A DNA stretch of 64,000 nt from Hypericum androsaemum (GCA_963995505.1 OZ023198.1:11709141-11773140); one strand, 5' to 3'; positions 43,667-55,701 are shown, numbered from the stretch's first letter. A program made the numbers and translations. Notes: generated by a model not told the origin, from the sequence alone.

Positions 43667-44940
43667 TTCCCCTCCGCTTGAAAAGGATTTGTCCTCAAAT
43701 CGTCACCTACATCAAACGGACTCAAATTAGTAACATTGAAAGAAGCACTAACATTATACTCACCTAGCAGGTCAAGCTTGTAGGCATTGTCATTGATGCG
43801 TTCAAGCACTTGAAATGGACTATCGCCCTGTGGTAGCAACTTTGAACGTCATTGCGCGGGAAAGCGTTCCTTTCTCATGTGCAACCAGACCCAATCACTA
43901 GGCTCAAAGACAACCTGGTGCCGTCCTTTGTTTGCTTATCTCGCATAGTGCTCCGTTCGTTTCTCTATGTTCATTCGCGCCCTCTCATGCAGTTGCTTGA
44001 CAAATTCAGCCTTCCTCTTGCCATCTAAGTTAACATGCACACTCAAAGGCAAAGGTGATAAATCCAATGGAGTCAAAGGATTAAATCCATAAACAAGCTC
44101 AAATGGTGAGAATTGAGTAGCAGAATGAACTGAACGATTATAAGCAAATTCAACATGTGGCAAACATTCTTCCCAAGTCTTAATGTTATGCTTGATAAGT
44201 GCTCTCAATAAAGTAGACAAAGTCCTATTTACAACTTCAGTTTGACCATCAGTTTGTGGATGACAAGTAGTAGAAAATAACAACTTGGTACCTAACTTAC
44301 TCCACAAGATCTTCCAAAAGTAACTCAAGAACTTAGCATCTCTATCAGAAATAATAGTTCTAGGCATACCATGCAACCTAACAACTTCTCTAAAGAACAA
44401 ATCAGCAATGTTTGAAGCATCATCAGTCTTATGACATGGAATAAAATGTGCCATCTTAGAAAACCTATCCACTACCACAAAGATTGAATCCCTTCCACGT
44501 TTAGTCCTAGGCAGTCCTAACACAAAATCCATAGAGATATCAATCCAAGGCTCACTAGATATAGGTAGTGGGGTATACAAACCGTGGGGTTTTACCTTTG
44601 ACTTGGCTTGCTTGCATGTGATGCAACGCCCACAAACTCTTTCAATGTCGCGCTTCATGTGTGGCCAATAGAAGTGATCTTGTAGCATTGCCAAAGTCTT
44701 TGCGATTCCAAAGTGCCCCATCAATCCGCCTCCATGTGCCTCCTGAATTAGCAACTCTCGCATAGAACAATTAGGCACATAAAGTTTGTTCTCACGAAAT
44801 AGGTAACCTTCATTCTGAAAAAATTTACCACTTGCACTCTTCTCCGTAGCTCGGAACAGATCACCAAAATCAGTATCATCAGCATACAACTCTTTAAGGT
44901 GTTCAAAACCAATTAACTTCGCATCAAGAGTTGAGAGCAA
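43531..44940 (-). pseudogene. Gypsy integrase and C-terminal tail
   Basis: The H-C-H-C zinc finger spans [15 protein letters not shown] to [12 protein letters not shown]. The core has [39 protein letters not shown] and [16 protein letters not shown], i.e. the D-D-E residues. One stop near 43,936 splits it from the tail (43,839-43,531), which ends GPMTRARAKTFQAELNGL. The tail crosses into the 3' LTR. No typical chromodomain was recognised. Confidence 0.88.
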
Positions 44941-46396
44941 AGCATACTTCGCGATAGGGCATCAACTACTACATTTTCCTTACTTTGCTTGTAGCGAATG
45001 ACATAAGGAAATGTCTCAATGAACTCCACCCATCGTGCATGCCTCCTATTCAACTTTTGTTGCCCCTTTAAGTGCTTGAGTGATTCATGATCAGTGTGGA
45101 TCACGAATTCCTTGGGCCACAAGTAATGCTGCCATATTTCCAATGTTCGAACTAGCGCACACAACTCTTTGTCATAAGTTGGATAGTTCAAGGTTGCTCC
45201 ACTTAGTTTCTCACTAAAGTAGACAATTGGTCTCCCTTCTTGCATGAGGATAGCTCCAATCCCTATACCTGAGGCATCACATTCAACTTCAAAGGTTTTA
45301 GCAAAGTTAGGCAAAGCCAACAAAGGAGCATTAGTCAACTTCTCTTTGATGAGTTAGAATGAGTTCTCTTGAGCTTCTCCCCAACTAAATCCAACGTTCT
45401 TCTTGATGCTTCAGTGAGGGGTGCGGCTAGGCTACTAAAGTCTTTCACGAACCTCCTGTAAAAGCTAGCTAAGCCATGAAAACTTCGAACGTTAGCAACA
45501 CTTGTAGGACTTGGCCAGTCCCGGATGGCTCGGATCTTCTCCTCATCAACCTGTATTCCGTGAGCACTAACAACAAAACCCAAGAATACAAGTTTATCTG
45601 TGCAAAAGGTGCACTTCTTCAAGTTGGCAAACAATTGATCCTCTCTAAGTGCATCTAGGACAGATTTCAAATGCTCTACATGATCCTCTAAACTCGTACT
45701 ATAAATGAGTATATCATCAAAGTACACAACGACAAATTTGCCAATGAATGGACGTAAGACATGATTCATAAGGCGCATAAATGTACTAGGTGCATTAGAT
45801 AACCCGAACGGCATGACCATCCACTCAAACAACCCATATTTTGTTTTAAAAGCAGTCTTCCACTCATCTCCTTCTTTCATCCTAATCTAATGATAACCAC
45901 TTTTTAAGTCAATCTTAGAAAACATGCGAGATCCATGCAACTCATCTAACATGTCATCTAAGCGAGGATGATATTTTACCGTGATGTTGTTGACAGCTCG
46001 GCAATCAACACACATCCTCCATGATCCATCCTTCTTAGGCACAAGTAGGACTGGAACATCACATGGGCTCATGCTTTCTCTCACGTACCCTTTTTCCAAA
46101 AGCTCATTGACTTGCCTCTCAAGTTCCTTTGTTTCCTCAGGATTACTTCTATATGCGGGGCGGTTAGGTATGGTAGCTCTTGGAACAAAGTCAATTTGAT
46201 GCTCAATCCCTCGTATAGGTGGTAATCCAGCTGGTAGCTCTTCGGGAAAGACATCCTTGTAGTCCTGCAAGAGAGAAACAACCATACTAGGCAAGTGTGG
46301 TTCAAGTTCGTTAGTGATCAAAAGTGTCTCCCTACACCGAAGTAAGATCATAGACTTTTTTTCAAAACAAGCTTGCTTGATTTCACTTGCTCCCAC
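44913..46396 (-). pseudogene. Gypsy reverse transcriptase and RNase H
   Basis: The RT blocks are [55 protein letters not shown] and the active site [13 protein letters not shown] stop at 45,884-45,886 replaces the Gln usual in SGYHQIRM. A frameshift near 45,350-45,400 leads into RNase H ([43 protein letters not shown]). A second frameshift near 44,930 leads to integrase. Confidence 0.9.
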
Positions 46397-46540
46397 ATAG
46401 TAGTTCTTTTTCTATCCCTCGGATTTTCTCTCAATGGCCGATTTCAATTCTGTTTTTCCGGCTTCTTTTGCTCGCTCCATTGTATCCTCTCTTTTGGCCA
46501 TTTTTCCTTTCTGTTTTTCGGCTTCTTCTCTCCTCTCAAT

Positions 46541-48289
46541 TCATTTCTTTTGCTCACTTTTTTTTCTCTCATCACTTTCTTTTTGTAACTTCATCTGATC
46601 TTCACAAACTTGTGATGGCGCTAAGGGTGCCAAAGTGAACACAAGCCTATTGAGTGTGAATGAGTACTTGTTGGTGTGTCCGTCGTGAGTTACTCTTCTA
46701 TCAAACTGCCATGGCCTCCCCAACAGTAGATGACTAGCTTGCATTGGCACAACATCGCACAACACTTCATCTTCGTACTTGCCAATGCGGAATGTCACTA
46801 GCACTTGCTTCTCCACTCGTACTTCTCCACTATCATTCAGCCATTGCAGCTTGTAAGGTTTAGGGTGTTTCTTCGTGAGTAACCCTAACTTCTCAACCAT
46901 AGTAGTGCTTGCCACGTTAGCACAGCTGCCTCCATCAATGAGGACACTACACACCTTGTCCTTGACATAACACCTTGTATGGAAGATATTCTCCCTTTGT
47001 GCTTTGTCATCTTCTTCTCTTGCTTGCAAGTTCAAGGCTCTTCTTGCCACTAGAGTAAGTCCTTCAGGAACTTGAAATTCCTCTTCGGATACGTCTTCCA
47101 ATGAAGCCATGCTATCATGATCCGAATCTTCTCCTTCTGTTACGACCTCCCCACTCTCTCTAATCACCATAATCTGTTTGTTAGGGCATTGACTTGAGAT
47201 GTGCTCCCTTCCTTGACACTAGAAGCACTTGATATCACGGTTTCGTGTGGGAGTGGCTTCCACCTTCTTTTGAGAATTGGCATTGGAACTCTCAGTCTTG
47301 TGCTCTATCTTGGTTGCCTGTGGTTTGTCAAATTTCTTTGAATAGTTTGGCTTCCAATTAGCACTTGATGTAGCTCTTGTCCCTCCTCCTCCTCTCTTCA
47401 GTTGCTTCTCAATTTTCGTAGCCATATGCACCATGTCCTCTAACTCCACATAGTGTTGCAACTCTACTTTGTTATGGATCTCAGGATTGAGTCCATTCAA
47501 GAACCTTGCCGTGGTAGCTTCTCTATCTTCCTCCACGTCAGCTCCTATCATGGCCATCTCCATCTGTTTGTAATATTCTTCCACGCTCAGACTTCCTTGT
47601 CTCATTCCTTGTAACTTCTTGTATAGCTCTCAGTAGTAATGACTTGGAACAAAACGTTTCCTCATCACCACTTTCATCTCCTCCCATGTAGCTATAGGAC
47701 GCTCTCCATTACGCCTCCTGCTTGTGACAAGTTGATCCCACCATGTTATAGCATAATCAGGGAACTCAGTCACAGCTAGCTTTACCTTCTTTGTTTCGAA
47801 ACAATTGTGGTAATCAAACACGAACTCAATCTTCTTCTCCCACTCTAGGTATGCTTCCAGGTCAGAACGACCTGCAAAGGAAGGTATCTTCAACTTAATA
47901 CTTCCCAAGTTGTCATCTCCTCTTCGCCTTGCCTCTCTAGGTGGGCGGTCAGTCCTTGCTCGCCTAAGATTCCTTGTAGAGCCTACGTCCTCCTTCTGAA
48001 AAGGGTCGAAATCTTCTTCACTTGTGCTTCCCAAAGGTTCTCTCCTTCTTTATGCACAGAATTCTCCTCCACTTGTGCCTCCCAAAGGTGCAAACCTTCG
48101 TTGTGCTTGGACTTCTCTTCTTGGTTGTTGGCTGTTGCGAGTGTCCTCCATTGCATCTATGCGTTATTGCAATGGCTCCATCTCCGCTCGCATCATTTGT
48201 TAGAATTTTCCTGTCAAGGCCTCCACAAATACCTTAAGACCAACATCAGCCAACGTACCCTCTTTTTCTCTTTGATCTTCGTAAGACAT
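46541..48289 (-). pseudogene. Gypsy Gag and protease
   Basis: ATG at 48289 starts MSYEDQREKEGTLADVGL. A stop follows at codon 32; then an open frame (48,034-47,630) has [20 protein letters not shown] and [19 protein letters not shown], the retrotransposon Gag domain. Another stop stands where R is usual, then SLSVEEYYKQMEMAM. The zinc knuckle C-CQGREHISSQC has a stop at its second residue pair (47,219). The protease reads CSVLIDGGSCANVASTTMVE with D-G-G in place of D-S/T-G, a variant known in plant gypsy elements, and LLLGRPWQFDR. All segments share one frame, so Gag and Pol were one fused polyprotein. A Lys-rich linker to RT (46,540-46,397) is also broken. Confidence 0.88.
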
Positions 48290-48883
48290 CTTGCTGCAAG
48301 AAAATTTCGTTAGTAAAAAAATTGATGGCCTCACAAGTTCACTCCCTTACGTGTTTACTCTCAATGTAAGTTGCACTCAAGTTCACTCGTGTTTGCACTC
48401 AATTATTTGGCTTTTCTCTCTAATGCACTCACAAACTCTTGCCTTTTTCCTCTCGTGATACTCTTGTACGTTCTTACTAAGCTAACAAGGCTTTGCTTGA
48501 ACTACACGGATCACTATCAAAGATAGTTCCTTGTTTTCTTGTGCTGCACGTAGATTAATTTGGACTGACTTCCTCTTGTTTTCTGTCCGCCTATCTGTTT
48601 TGCTTCTTGCTTCCTCTTTTGTTTCTCTTGCGTTTTCTCTTTAATCGCAAGCTTCCTAATTCGCCTTGTTCTGCTTTAGTCTTGCAATTTTCTGTTTAGT
48701 CTTGCTTCTTCTTTTATTTTCTATTTCTTTTTTTTTTATCAGAATACACAACCTAGAATAACTAAGTCACGAATCTGATTGCTACGAAACACAAACTACT
48801 TATGAAAAAAAAATGAATTGGATACTAGACTAACAAAAGGAAAGGTAAAAATAGATAGTAGCAAACCTGGCTCTGATACCAAA

Positions 48884-49650
48884 TGATATGAACCTCGGCG
48901 GGAGGTTCACAATGGACCGTGCTACTTTGGATGGAACAGACCGCAACCCACGAACTCGAGCCTTGCCAGAACCTTGGTTTGGAAGAACTGCAACCCAAGC
49001 AATGGAATTTCGTGAACCTATGGTCCAAGTCGAATCACGCCACAAACGATGATGGAAGAATCGTTTGATAAGTGAAAAGTTTCGCTCAAGCTAAGCAATC
49101 CAGCAATTAGCAAGAACACACAAGGAGTATCTTAACTCACAAAAAAAATATCAATCTCAAAAGTTCGTCCCTTTTATTGCTAGGAGACCTCCTTATATAG
49201 GCTCCAAAGTACAAAAGTATTCCTAAACAAGCTAACTCCTAAAAAGGAGTTCAAAGGCTGGCCAAAACTCTCTTTCCTAATCTAAGGATATTCTGGCCGA
49301 ATTATTCAACTAAATAAGAAATAATATAAGCAAATAATATCTAATAGAATAACTAATAGTTGCACGTCCTAAACAAGTAGATGCACGGACTAAATAGGCT
49401 GATTCTTCTTGATTCTCCATGTGTGCATGCATCCAGAAGTTTACGTTCATGTCAAGCTTCCAAAATAGCCTCTATCACGTGCATAGGCTTTGCATGGGCC
49501 TCATGCACGTCCTTGCACTTGTACGCACTGGCTTGAGCCCAGACTTCTTGCATTAATCCATTAAGCTCTGCTTGAAACATTTTGGCTCTTGCTCGTGTCA
49601 TCGGCCCAATTGGTACTTGCACTTGCTGTGAGTCTTGTAGCTTCACATCA
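48884..49650 (-). repeat. 5' LTR of the gypsy element
   Basis: 767 bp, same length as the 3' LTR. A second copy of the pol tail (GPMTRARAKMFQAELNGLM) is readable at 49,452-49,640, as expected for an LTR that overlaps coding sequence. Confidence 0.95.
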
Positions 49651-49723
49651 CGAACCATGTTATCTCCTGCGTCAGTGTTCTTTGCGTGTATTATTCTCTA
49701 AGTTGCTGAATTCCTAACAAGTG

Positions 49724-51113
49724 GTATCAGAGCTAAGGTTGGAGGATGTCGCATCACGAGAAGTTTGCTCTTGTGAAATTTGATAGTTTATCAAATTTTG
49801 GGTTATAGCAAAGACGTGTCAATGATCTCCTCATGCAACAAGAGATGGTCATCGCACTCTTGGAGAAGAAACCTGAGAAGATGGAGGAGCAAGAGTGGGA
49901 GGAGTTGGAGGCCAAGGCAGTAGCGAATATTCGCTTGTGCTTGGCGGATGATGAGGACTACCAGCTAGGTTGTGGAAGAGGATCCAGGTCAGAGTCAAAG
50001 AAGTTTGATAGAAGTGGCTTCAAGTGCGGAGAAGGGCACATAATGGGGACTATCTAGGACAAACTGGGAATCAAGATAATGAGGAAGGATCGGCATCCAC
50101 AACCATGGCCACATGTTCAGACGGGTTGGATGGTGACTGGCTTTCTGTCTCATCAAGTCCATTGCATCCTGGTAATCTCTTTTTGTTAGGGACCTTAGAT
50201 TATAACAGTGATAGTTATAAAGGTAGGCTAATAAATGTGGAGAAGGATGCGATGGTAGGGATGAAGTGTGAAAGAAAATACCTACAGGTTAGTGAGGCAC
50301 ATTATTGTAGGTGGAGTCACATCAATGGGTCTGAAGGAGTTTGCAAAAGCTCAGGTCATATGAGGTTGGTTCGTATGAGAGAGCAAATGCTTGACATGGA
50401 TGGTTTGAGTGTAGTTGGGATTCGCGGAGACACGGATAGCAAGCTATGGTTGTTTCGTGGAGGCATGGTTGGCAAGGAGCTATGGTTGTCTCGGAGAAGC
50501 ATTATTAACTGGGCCCCGCTATGGTTGTCTAAAAGGACGTGCACGTCAAAGGTGTTGGGTAGGTTTTGCATGAGGAATGTGAAGCCGTTGGTAGCACCAT
50601 GAGCGAATCGGGTATCTCATTCAAGGCCGAACGGTAGAGTTCGTGGCATGTCGAGGGTTCTACTTGGTGGAACAAAAGGTTGCCCTTTGTATGCTATGGC
50701 ATGTAGTATTGGTATGAGGCAAGAAGGTCCAGCGGAGAAGAAGTTCGAGGTTGTGGAGCATGGGGCTGACCGAAAAATAGAGGATGCGTCTATTGGTCGC
50801 AAGGTTGCTTCAGCGGGTGGACTTGCTAGTTGGGGTTCTATGGAGTTTGGAGAGAATATGCCAAGCAAGCTCGGGAGTTGCTCAAGCTTGGGGGCTGGCT
50901 CCAACTGATTGAACGAAAAAGGAAGAGAGAAAGTTGAGATGGTATTATTGATGGCGGTGTATCTATGGTTAAGGTGGAGCTGGTAGAGTCGGTTTGATTT
51001 CTCAAGTTCTCATGGTTCTTCATGTGGCGGTATTTCATCAAGGTAGAGTTTGTTGAAGTTCGGATGGAGCTTCATGGTTCGTCCACAGGATGATTTCTTG
51101 CCAAGGTAGAGAT
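49724..51113 (+). pseudogene. Gag and Pol scraps of the short copia
   Basis: 49,806-49,960 reads RRVNDLLMQQEMVIALLEKK and EEQEWEELEAKAVANIRLCL, the N-terminal Gag of the same copia family as at 38 kb. Then SGFKCGE (about 50,020), NLFLLGTLDYNSDSYKG (about 50,175-50,225) and a VEKDAMVGMKCERKYL block are remains of the zinc knuckle and GAG-pre-integrase regions. Everything between and after is deleted. The element could only move with enzymes from a relative. Confidence 0.75.
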
Positions 51114-51403
51114 TGTTAGAGATGTCGAGAAATTAAAGAAGAAACGATTTGTGGGCTTGTTTCCTATTCTATTCGAACTAGGTTTTTGACTCCTAATTTG
51201 ACCTAGATAGCTTACTTGATGTACAAGGGTTTGCCTCTATATAAAGGCATGTTACCCTAAGGTTTTATATGGCTTTGTGGCTTGGATCCATCAATAAAAG
51301 TTCTCCTTTCTCTCCGTAGACGTAGGCATTAGGCCGAACCACGTTATCTCTTGCGTCAGTGTTCTTTGTGCGTATTGTTCTCTAAGTTACTGAATTCCTA
51401 ACA
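51114..51403 (+). repeat. 3' LTR of the short copia
   Basis: 290 bp, TGTTAGAGATGTCGAG to TTCCTAACA, with TATATAAAGGCATG as TATA region and AATAAAAG as polyadenylation signal. It preserves the uninterrupted target (GGCCGAACCACG) of the gypsy insertion. Confidence 0.93.
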
Positions 51404-51944
51404 GGCAGCAAGCTGCATAGAATTTGAGTCTTGGGATGCTGTTCTTGCAGCCTTGGGTACGAGAATTATTACATGCTAAGTTGGCATCATCGGTTGTCAA
51501 GGTATATGTGAAGTTTAATGTTCTGATCTATGAGCATGTGCACTCTCCGATCATTTTAGGTCTAGCTAAGGCTATAGTGAATCGTGATAGAATTGATTTT
51601 GATGTTTTAAACATGAGCTATGGTAATTTAGTGAGGGTGTTAGTTGAAATTGACTTAACCAAAAAGTCTGCCGGAGAAGATATGTTAGATAGGCCTAAGA
51701 AAAGCTCTTGTATTGGAGTTATATACGAAACGTTACTTGTGTTTTATTCCTACTTCAAGAGTATTGGTCATTCTCTGTCGCATTGCAAGAAGAGTCAGAT
51801 GGGTTGTGTTGGTGATACTATTTGCGGGGAAGCAAGGGCAGTGGATGGTCGTGTTGTTTGGGCTAAGGAGATTCTGCCACAGTGTTTTCCACAAGGGGGA
51901 ACCAAAGACTTGCGACGTCATCAATTTTGGGTTAATATTTGATC

Positions 51945-52147
51945 CTACTTGGCGTGCCACATAAGTCAAAAAATGGCATTGTTCCAACGTGGCAAGCGCC
52001 CAGGACGCTGATTTGGCTCGGGAAGTTATCCAAGCCTTTATTTGATGAGCCTAAAAAATTATATTAACTTTTTTGATGAGTTTTAAACCACCAACTCTTA
52101 TGCCTCAAACGCACAAATCACAAAATACTAAAGTATAATTTTCTCAT
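51945..52147. mobile_element. Single right end of a MULE (family of 11,564)
   Basis: GGACGCTGATTTGGCTCGGG, TTTATTTGATGAGCC, TTTTTTGATGAGTTTTAAAC and ACAAATCACAAAATACTAAAG run parallel to 12,765-12,900. The matching left end was not found upstream, so it is either a solo end or its partner was lost. Confidence 0.6.
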
Positions 52148-53290
52148 TTTCATTAGAAAATAGTTAAGTTGGATGTAACTTCAAGAGTCCGTAAATGAGT
52201 TTCTTGAATTTAATTAAATTTTATATCTAAATTATAATTTATGCATCAGAATTTTGAAATAATAAATGTTTAAAAGTCGGACCCTATAGATAAAAGAGTA
52301 AATCATGTTAACCCAAAGAGTAAAGTATGAGTGTAATAGTAAAAAAATTCTAGGATGAATCCAACAAATTACTGTTGGCCCGATCACGTATGGCCAGCAA
52401 CATGTCGTCTCAGTTGTGTTATTTACTTATTGAACGAATTAATTTGAAAAAATTAAAGAAACAAACGCATTGTTATAATATGCAGTTGCCATTTTTTAAA
52501 TAAATTTTTACACCAATTAATTTCTTTTCCTTGTTAACTTCTAAAACCTCATCTAGTCCATTTGAGATTTCAAAATCTCTCAGCCAGCAACCCATTGACC
52601 CATTTATGCTTCAGTTTGGGTTTTTCCTTTTCACCTCTGCTTCTCCATTCTTTGAGGTGTTTTGAGTTTGAAGATCGATACCTTCAAATCTGTTGCATCG
52701 GTGAGTGTAATAAGTACCGAATCCCCACCAAGGATTCATATTTGAGGTGAGTGAATCCCGTACTTGCCCTTTGTGCATCGTTCGAGCTAGCCATTTGTTG
52801 TCCGTTCTCTGAAGCTTAGTACTCTAGAATTGTATTGTGTTCTTCCTTTGGCCTCGTCGTCAATTAGTATTGTTATCTTGATTGTTGCTATTTTTCTCCC
52901 TACCTTTTTCAGTGCTCGTTTGTATTTTGAAATGGCCCCTCGTCGACACTGCAGGCTGCAATTGCCCTTTGTGCATTTGCCTTTCCGCGGGCCCTAATGA
53001 ATCCAAATCGTGTGCTTCTTTTGGAAAATTCTCCAGAAACAAAAGCATCCCGGATGAAGGAAGATTGTCAATGAATAAGTTCATCGTCTGTTGGAGCAGA
53101 AAATTAATTTACAAATTTGTCCAACCCTGTCTTGGTAAAATAGTCATATCTTTTTACTGGAATATTTGATTGATGTAATTCTAAAAAGTCCACAAAGATA
53201 AGAAATAGATCTACAACTTTATAATTTATGATTTCTTCAAATTCGGTACAAAAAAGGGTCAAAATTGGGTTGGATATTTCAGCTATGTGG
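52148..53290. other. Non-coding DNA with a scrap of the HD-Zip far-upstream block
   Basis: At 52,375-52,500 GGCCCGATCACGTATGGCC and TTACTTATTGAACGAATTAA match 60,425-60,490 and 24,205-24,280. From 52,550 to 53,290 nothing was recognised; the open frames at 52,562-52,750 and 52,882-53,169 resemble no known family. Confidence 0.4.
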
Positions 53291-53810
53291 GCACTAGCTA
53301 GGATGATTATTTTCGTAGCTTATTCGGGAAAAGAGGAGGTGATGAGCTGGTAGTACGGCTTACGAAATAGGCCAGGGTTGTAAAAGATTTTTCTATATTA
53401 GGTACTCCTGTATTAAGTTTTAAGTTTTCCTATGTTAGGTTTTCATGTATTAGTCTATGTTTTTCTATTCTAAACCGGGGCAAGGTTAGGAGTCTCTCCC
53501 TATATAAGGAGAACTTGGGGCATGAAGCATAACCACAAACAACACACATCAAAATCTCGTTAGCTTCATAGCTTTTATCTTTTTATTATTTTACTTTTCC
53601 CCCTCTTACTTTATTCTCAATAAAATTTTTGCTCCTCCACCAATTCTTTTCTCCTCTACCGGTTCCAATCTATATCTTCTCTTCTTGTTCCCCATATTCA
53701 TCTTTTCTTCTTATTTGTTTGATTGCTCTTGGGACGACCACTCCAGATCTGTTCTAGGTTCTCTTAGCATTTTTGTACCTCTTTACCCATAATTTATTTT
53801 TGGTACTCTC
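53291..53810 (+). mobile_element. LTR-like region of an unidentified retroelement
   Basis: The stretch has the layout of an LTR: TATATAAGGAGAAC (about 53,500) as TATA region, AATAAAATTTTTG (about 53,620) as polyadenylation region, and a T/C-rich run between. It precedes relic open frames in the same strand. No second LTR, TSD or sure primer site was found, so the boundaries are approximate. Confidence 0.4.
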
Positions 53811-55560
53811 TGTGGGACTAAAGAGGGCATCTAAGAAGAGTGAATTTTGTGTCCAAACACACGAGTTTACACATACGGTTTTGAGTCCTTCCTCAAAAGC
53901 AACGAAACCGGTCAAAAGTTGCACTGAAAGAGGACGCCCAGCAAGGTTAGTCAACTTTGTAGGGCATTTTGGCCCTTTTCTGAGCCTAATCTTAAGAAAC
54001 GTATTTCATGGGGAATCAAAGATCAGTCTTTTCTTTTTCTGTAGACACTAAGAACACCATAATCGAAGTTTGGAAGAAGAAGTTATAATCCGAATATTGA
54101 AGATTGGTCATTCTGAAAATTTATTGTGAATTTGTGTATTAAGGATGACTTCTTTGATGACATTGAAATGATTGTCACATATCGAAGCGGTTAATCGAGA
54201 GACTAATGAGGATGCCACTTTAGTAATTTCAAGGTGGGTTCGTAATAACTATTGTGAATTATATGATTATCTAGTTGATGATATTGAAACTCTCATCGAG
54301 AAAGTTGTTGAGAAAGTTGAATATAGCAAGAGGTACCATGGTGGAATACTTTGTGCTAAATTTGTTGAAACTTAGAGCATGACTGCATGGCACAAAGCAA
54401 TATGATACCTCAAATACCTAATGTCAGTTCCCATTAGTGAGGAGGTGATTCAAGATTTGCAAATAAGGTTTGAGATTGCCCTATTTCTGGTAAGACATGC
54501 AACTAATTCTGAATTAAATCACCCAATGGCGGTAACATCAAGTGGCCTATGTGAAGTTAAAGATCGAATAGTTTTTGAATCCCACGATTTCGAGACTAGA
54601 ATTTACACGATCGTACATGAATCAACTAGATCTATGCAAAACTTTATCCCGACTGTCCAAGAGGTCGAACAAATGACTAGTCAACAGTTGGCCGACAACA
54701 TAGCCATCGAGCTTACAAGGCCTGCATTCGAGAAAAGGAAGAGCGATGCTCGACCCAAGTCACATCGACAACTGAAGAAACCTTAAACATCGACCGTATA
54801 CAAAAAGGATCTTAGAACCTCTGCTGAATAAGGGAATCCTTAGGCCTTCACTAGGAAAAAAAATTTTAGGGCCTCCATAAAGCAAATCGCTATGGAAGAT
54901 CGAGTCCCAATTTATTCAACGGACAGTGGGACATGAAGAGTGCTGCAACATTGCAATCGATGCTCATACATCAACCAAAATCATCCAGGTCGTGGGGTAA
55001 GATGTGCACATAGTGTAGAAAATAGACGATGATGAAATCAAGTTTTTAATTCCTCCTCAACCAAGCAAGACTACGGTGAAGCGACAACCTAATTTGTCGA
55101 TTCAACCTCGGCCATTAAAGATTTCAAATTACAAGGAGACTCCTTAAGTCACACGCCACTTCGGTGGGTGCACACGCGTGGAAAAGGATGGAGGAATATG
55201 GCCAAAATCAAGCGATAATGGAAAGAGATGGCATGAATACTGATGGGTTAGAAGGGATGTGCTCACTCAATTGGTGACCAAACAAGGAGTTCTCCAGGAA
55301 AAGAAGCCCTTCAAAGTTTGGGTGCCCAAGGAAGAACTTATGCGGTATAAGAAGGAACCATGTGAGACACGAACCACGAGAAATGATCGGTCTACAGGGT
55401 ATCAAAGTTATCATACGAAGCCTATGTGTAAGGAGGTACCAAGAAAGTTGAACCCACACTCGGGGGGCAAATATTTGAAATCTCATCGACCAATTCTCAC
55501 GAAGACTCAACAAAGATGGTTGGACCAAAAAATTCAAAAGTAAAGGGAAAAGCTTAGAAA
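53811..55560 (+). pseudogene. Relic retroelement reading frames, family not recognised
   Basis: Three frame pieces lie in one strand: 53,773-54,051 (SKKSEFCVQTHEFTHTVL), 54,172-54,786 with one internal stop (VISRWVRNNYCELYDYLVDD; then MSVPISEEVIQDLQIRFEIA, ending basic RPKSHRQLKKP), and 55,259-55,543 (KSHRPILTKTQQRWLDQK). The last resembles the -LTRTQ-RR-Q- segment seen near the Gag end of some plant gypsy polyproteins. No RT, integrase or zinc knuckle was found. The assignment is inference. Confidence 0.35.
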
Positions 55561-55701
55561 CCTTCAACAACAATTGTATGGTCATTTCGACATACATAGG
55601 ACAAGAAGCTCTTACTCAACCGCAAAGCCTATTGTTGAAGCACAAATGGCTTCTACTCAACTGCGAAAGCCTATTATTGAATATGTGATCATCTGCATGC
55701 C

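Larger units (their letters stand above)
42900..49650 (-). mobile_element. Ty3-gypsy LTR retrotransposon, structurally complete (6,751 bp)
   Basis: Two 767-bp LTRs (48884-49650 as 5', 42900-43666 as 3') differ at about 16 positions by eye (about 2%). Primer site TGGTATCAGAGCC (complement of 48869-48881) lies two bases from the 5' LTR. The polypurine tract GCGGAGGGGAA (complement of 43667-43677) abuts the 3' LTR. TSD cgaac lies at 42895-42899 and 49651-49655. A single gag-pol frame ran from 48289 through Gag, protease, RT, RNase H and integrase, and ended inside the 3' LTR. It now has several nonsense codons and two frameshifts. The gypsy domain order and the pol-LTR overlap suggest a chromovirus, possibly of the CRM (centromeric) group. 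Confidence 0.96.
42674..51403 (+). mobile_element. Short non-autonomous copia LTR element, hosting the gypsy element
   Basis: 5' LTR = 42674-42899 plus 49651-49719 (290 bp without the gypsy element's TSD); 3' LTR = 51114-51403 (290 bp). Primer site TGGTATCAGAGCT follows the 5' LTR (49722 on). TSD ggcag lies at 42669-42673 and 51404-51408. About 21 differences between the LTRs by eye (about 7%) make it older than the gypsy inside it. The internal part is only about 1.4 kb, with Gag and scraps of the region before integrase. Confidence 0.93.
42430..51940 (+). pseudogene. DUF4283 / CCHC-knuckle LINE ORF1-like sequence, split by a nested copia
   Basis: The left part (about 42,430-42,673) reads CKSFIGRLVLLKGYAPRLL, then LKLWSTKASWRMFALGQSYFEFHFS in broken frames. 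The right part (51,409-51,905) continues WNLSLGMLFLQPWVRE..KLASSVVKVYVKF, NMSYGNLVRVLVEIDL and FKSIGHSLSHCKK. Together this is the DUF4283 domain followed by the zf-CCHC_4 knuckle found in plant LINE-type ORF1 proteins. The copia TSD ggcag marks the split. No LINE reverse transcriptase follows; the right part soon meets a MULE end, so the element is a fragment. Confidence 0.7.

Noticed and set aside
46373..46638. Hydrophobic Phe/Leu-rich plus-strand frames
   Set aside because: Antisense of the Lys-rich linker between the gypsy protease and RT; the hydrophobicity is a shadow of AAG/AAA codons.
52882..53169. 95-codon plus-strand frame with a Cys-rich start
   Set aside because: No recognisable domain, a single isolated frame, no splice or promoter context; left as unrecognised intergenic DNA.
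55208..55597. 129-codon minus-strand frame
   Set aside because: Antisense shadow of the plus-strand relic frame 55,259-55,543, which has the more protein-like, basic composition.
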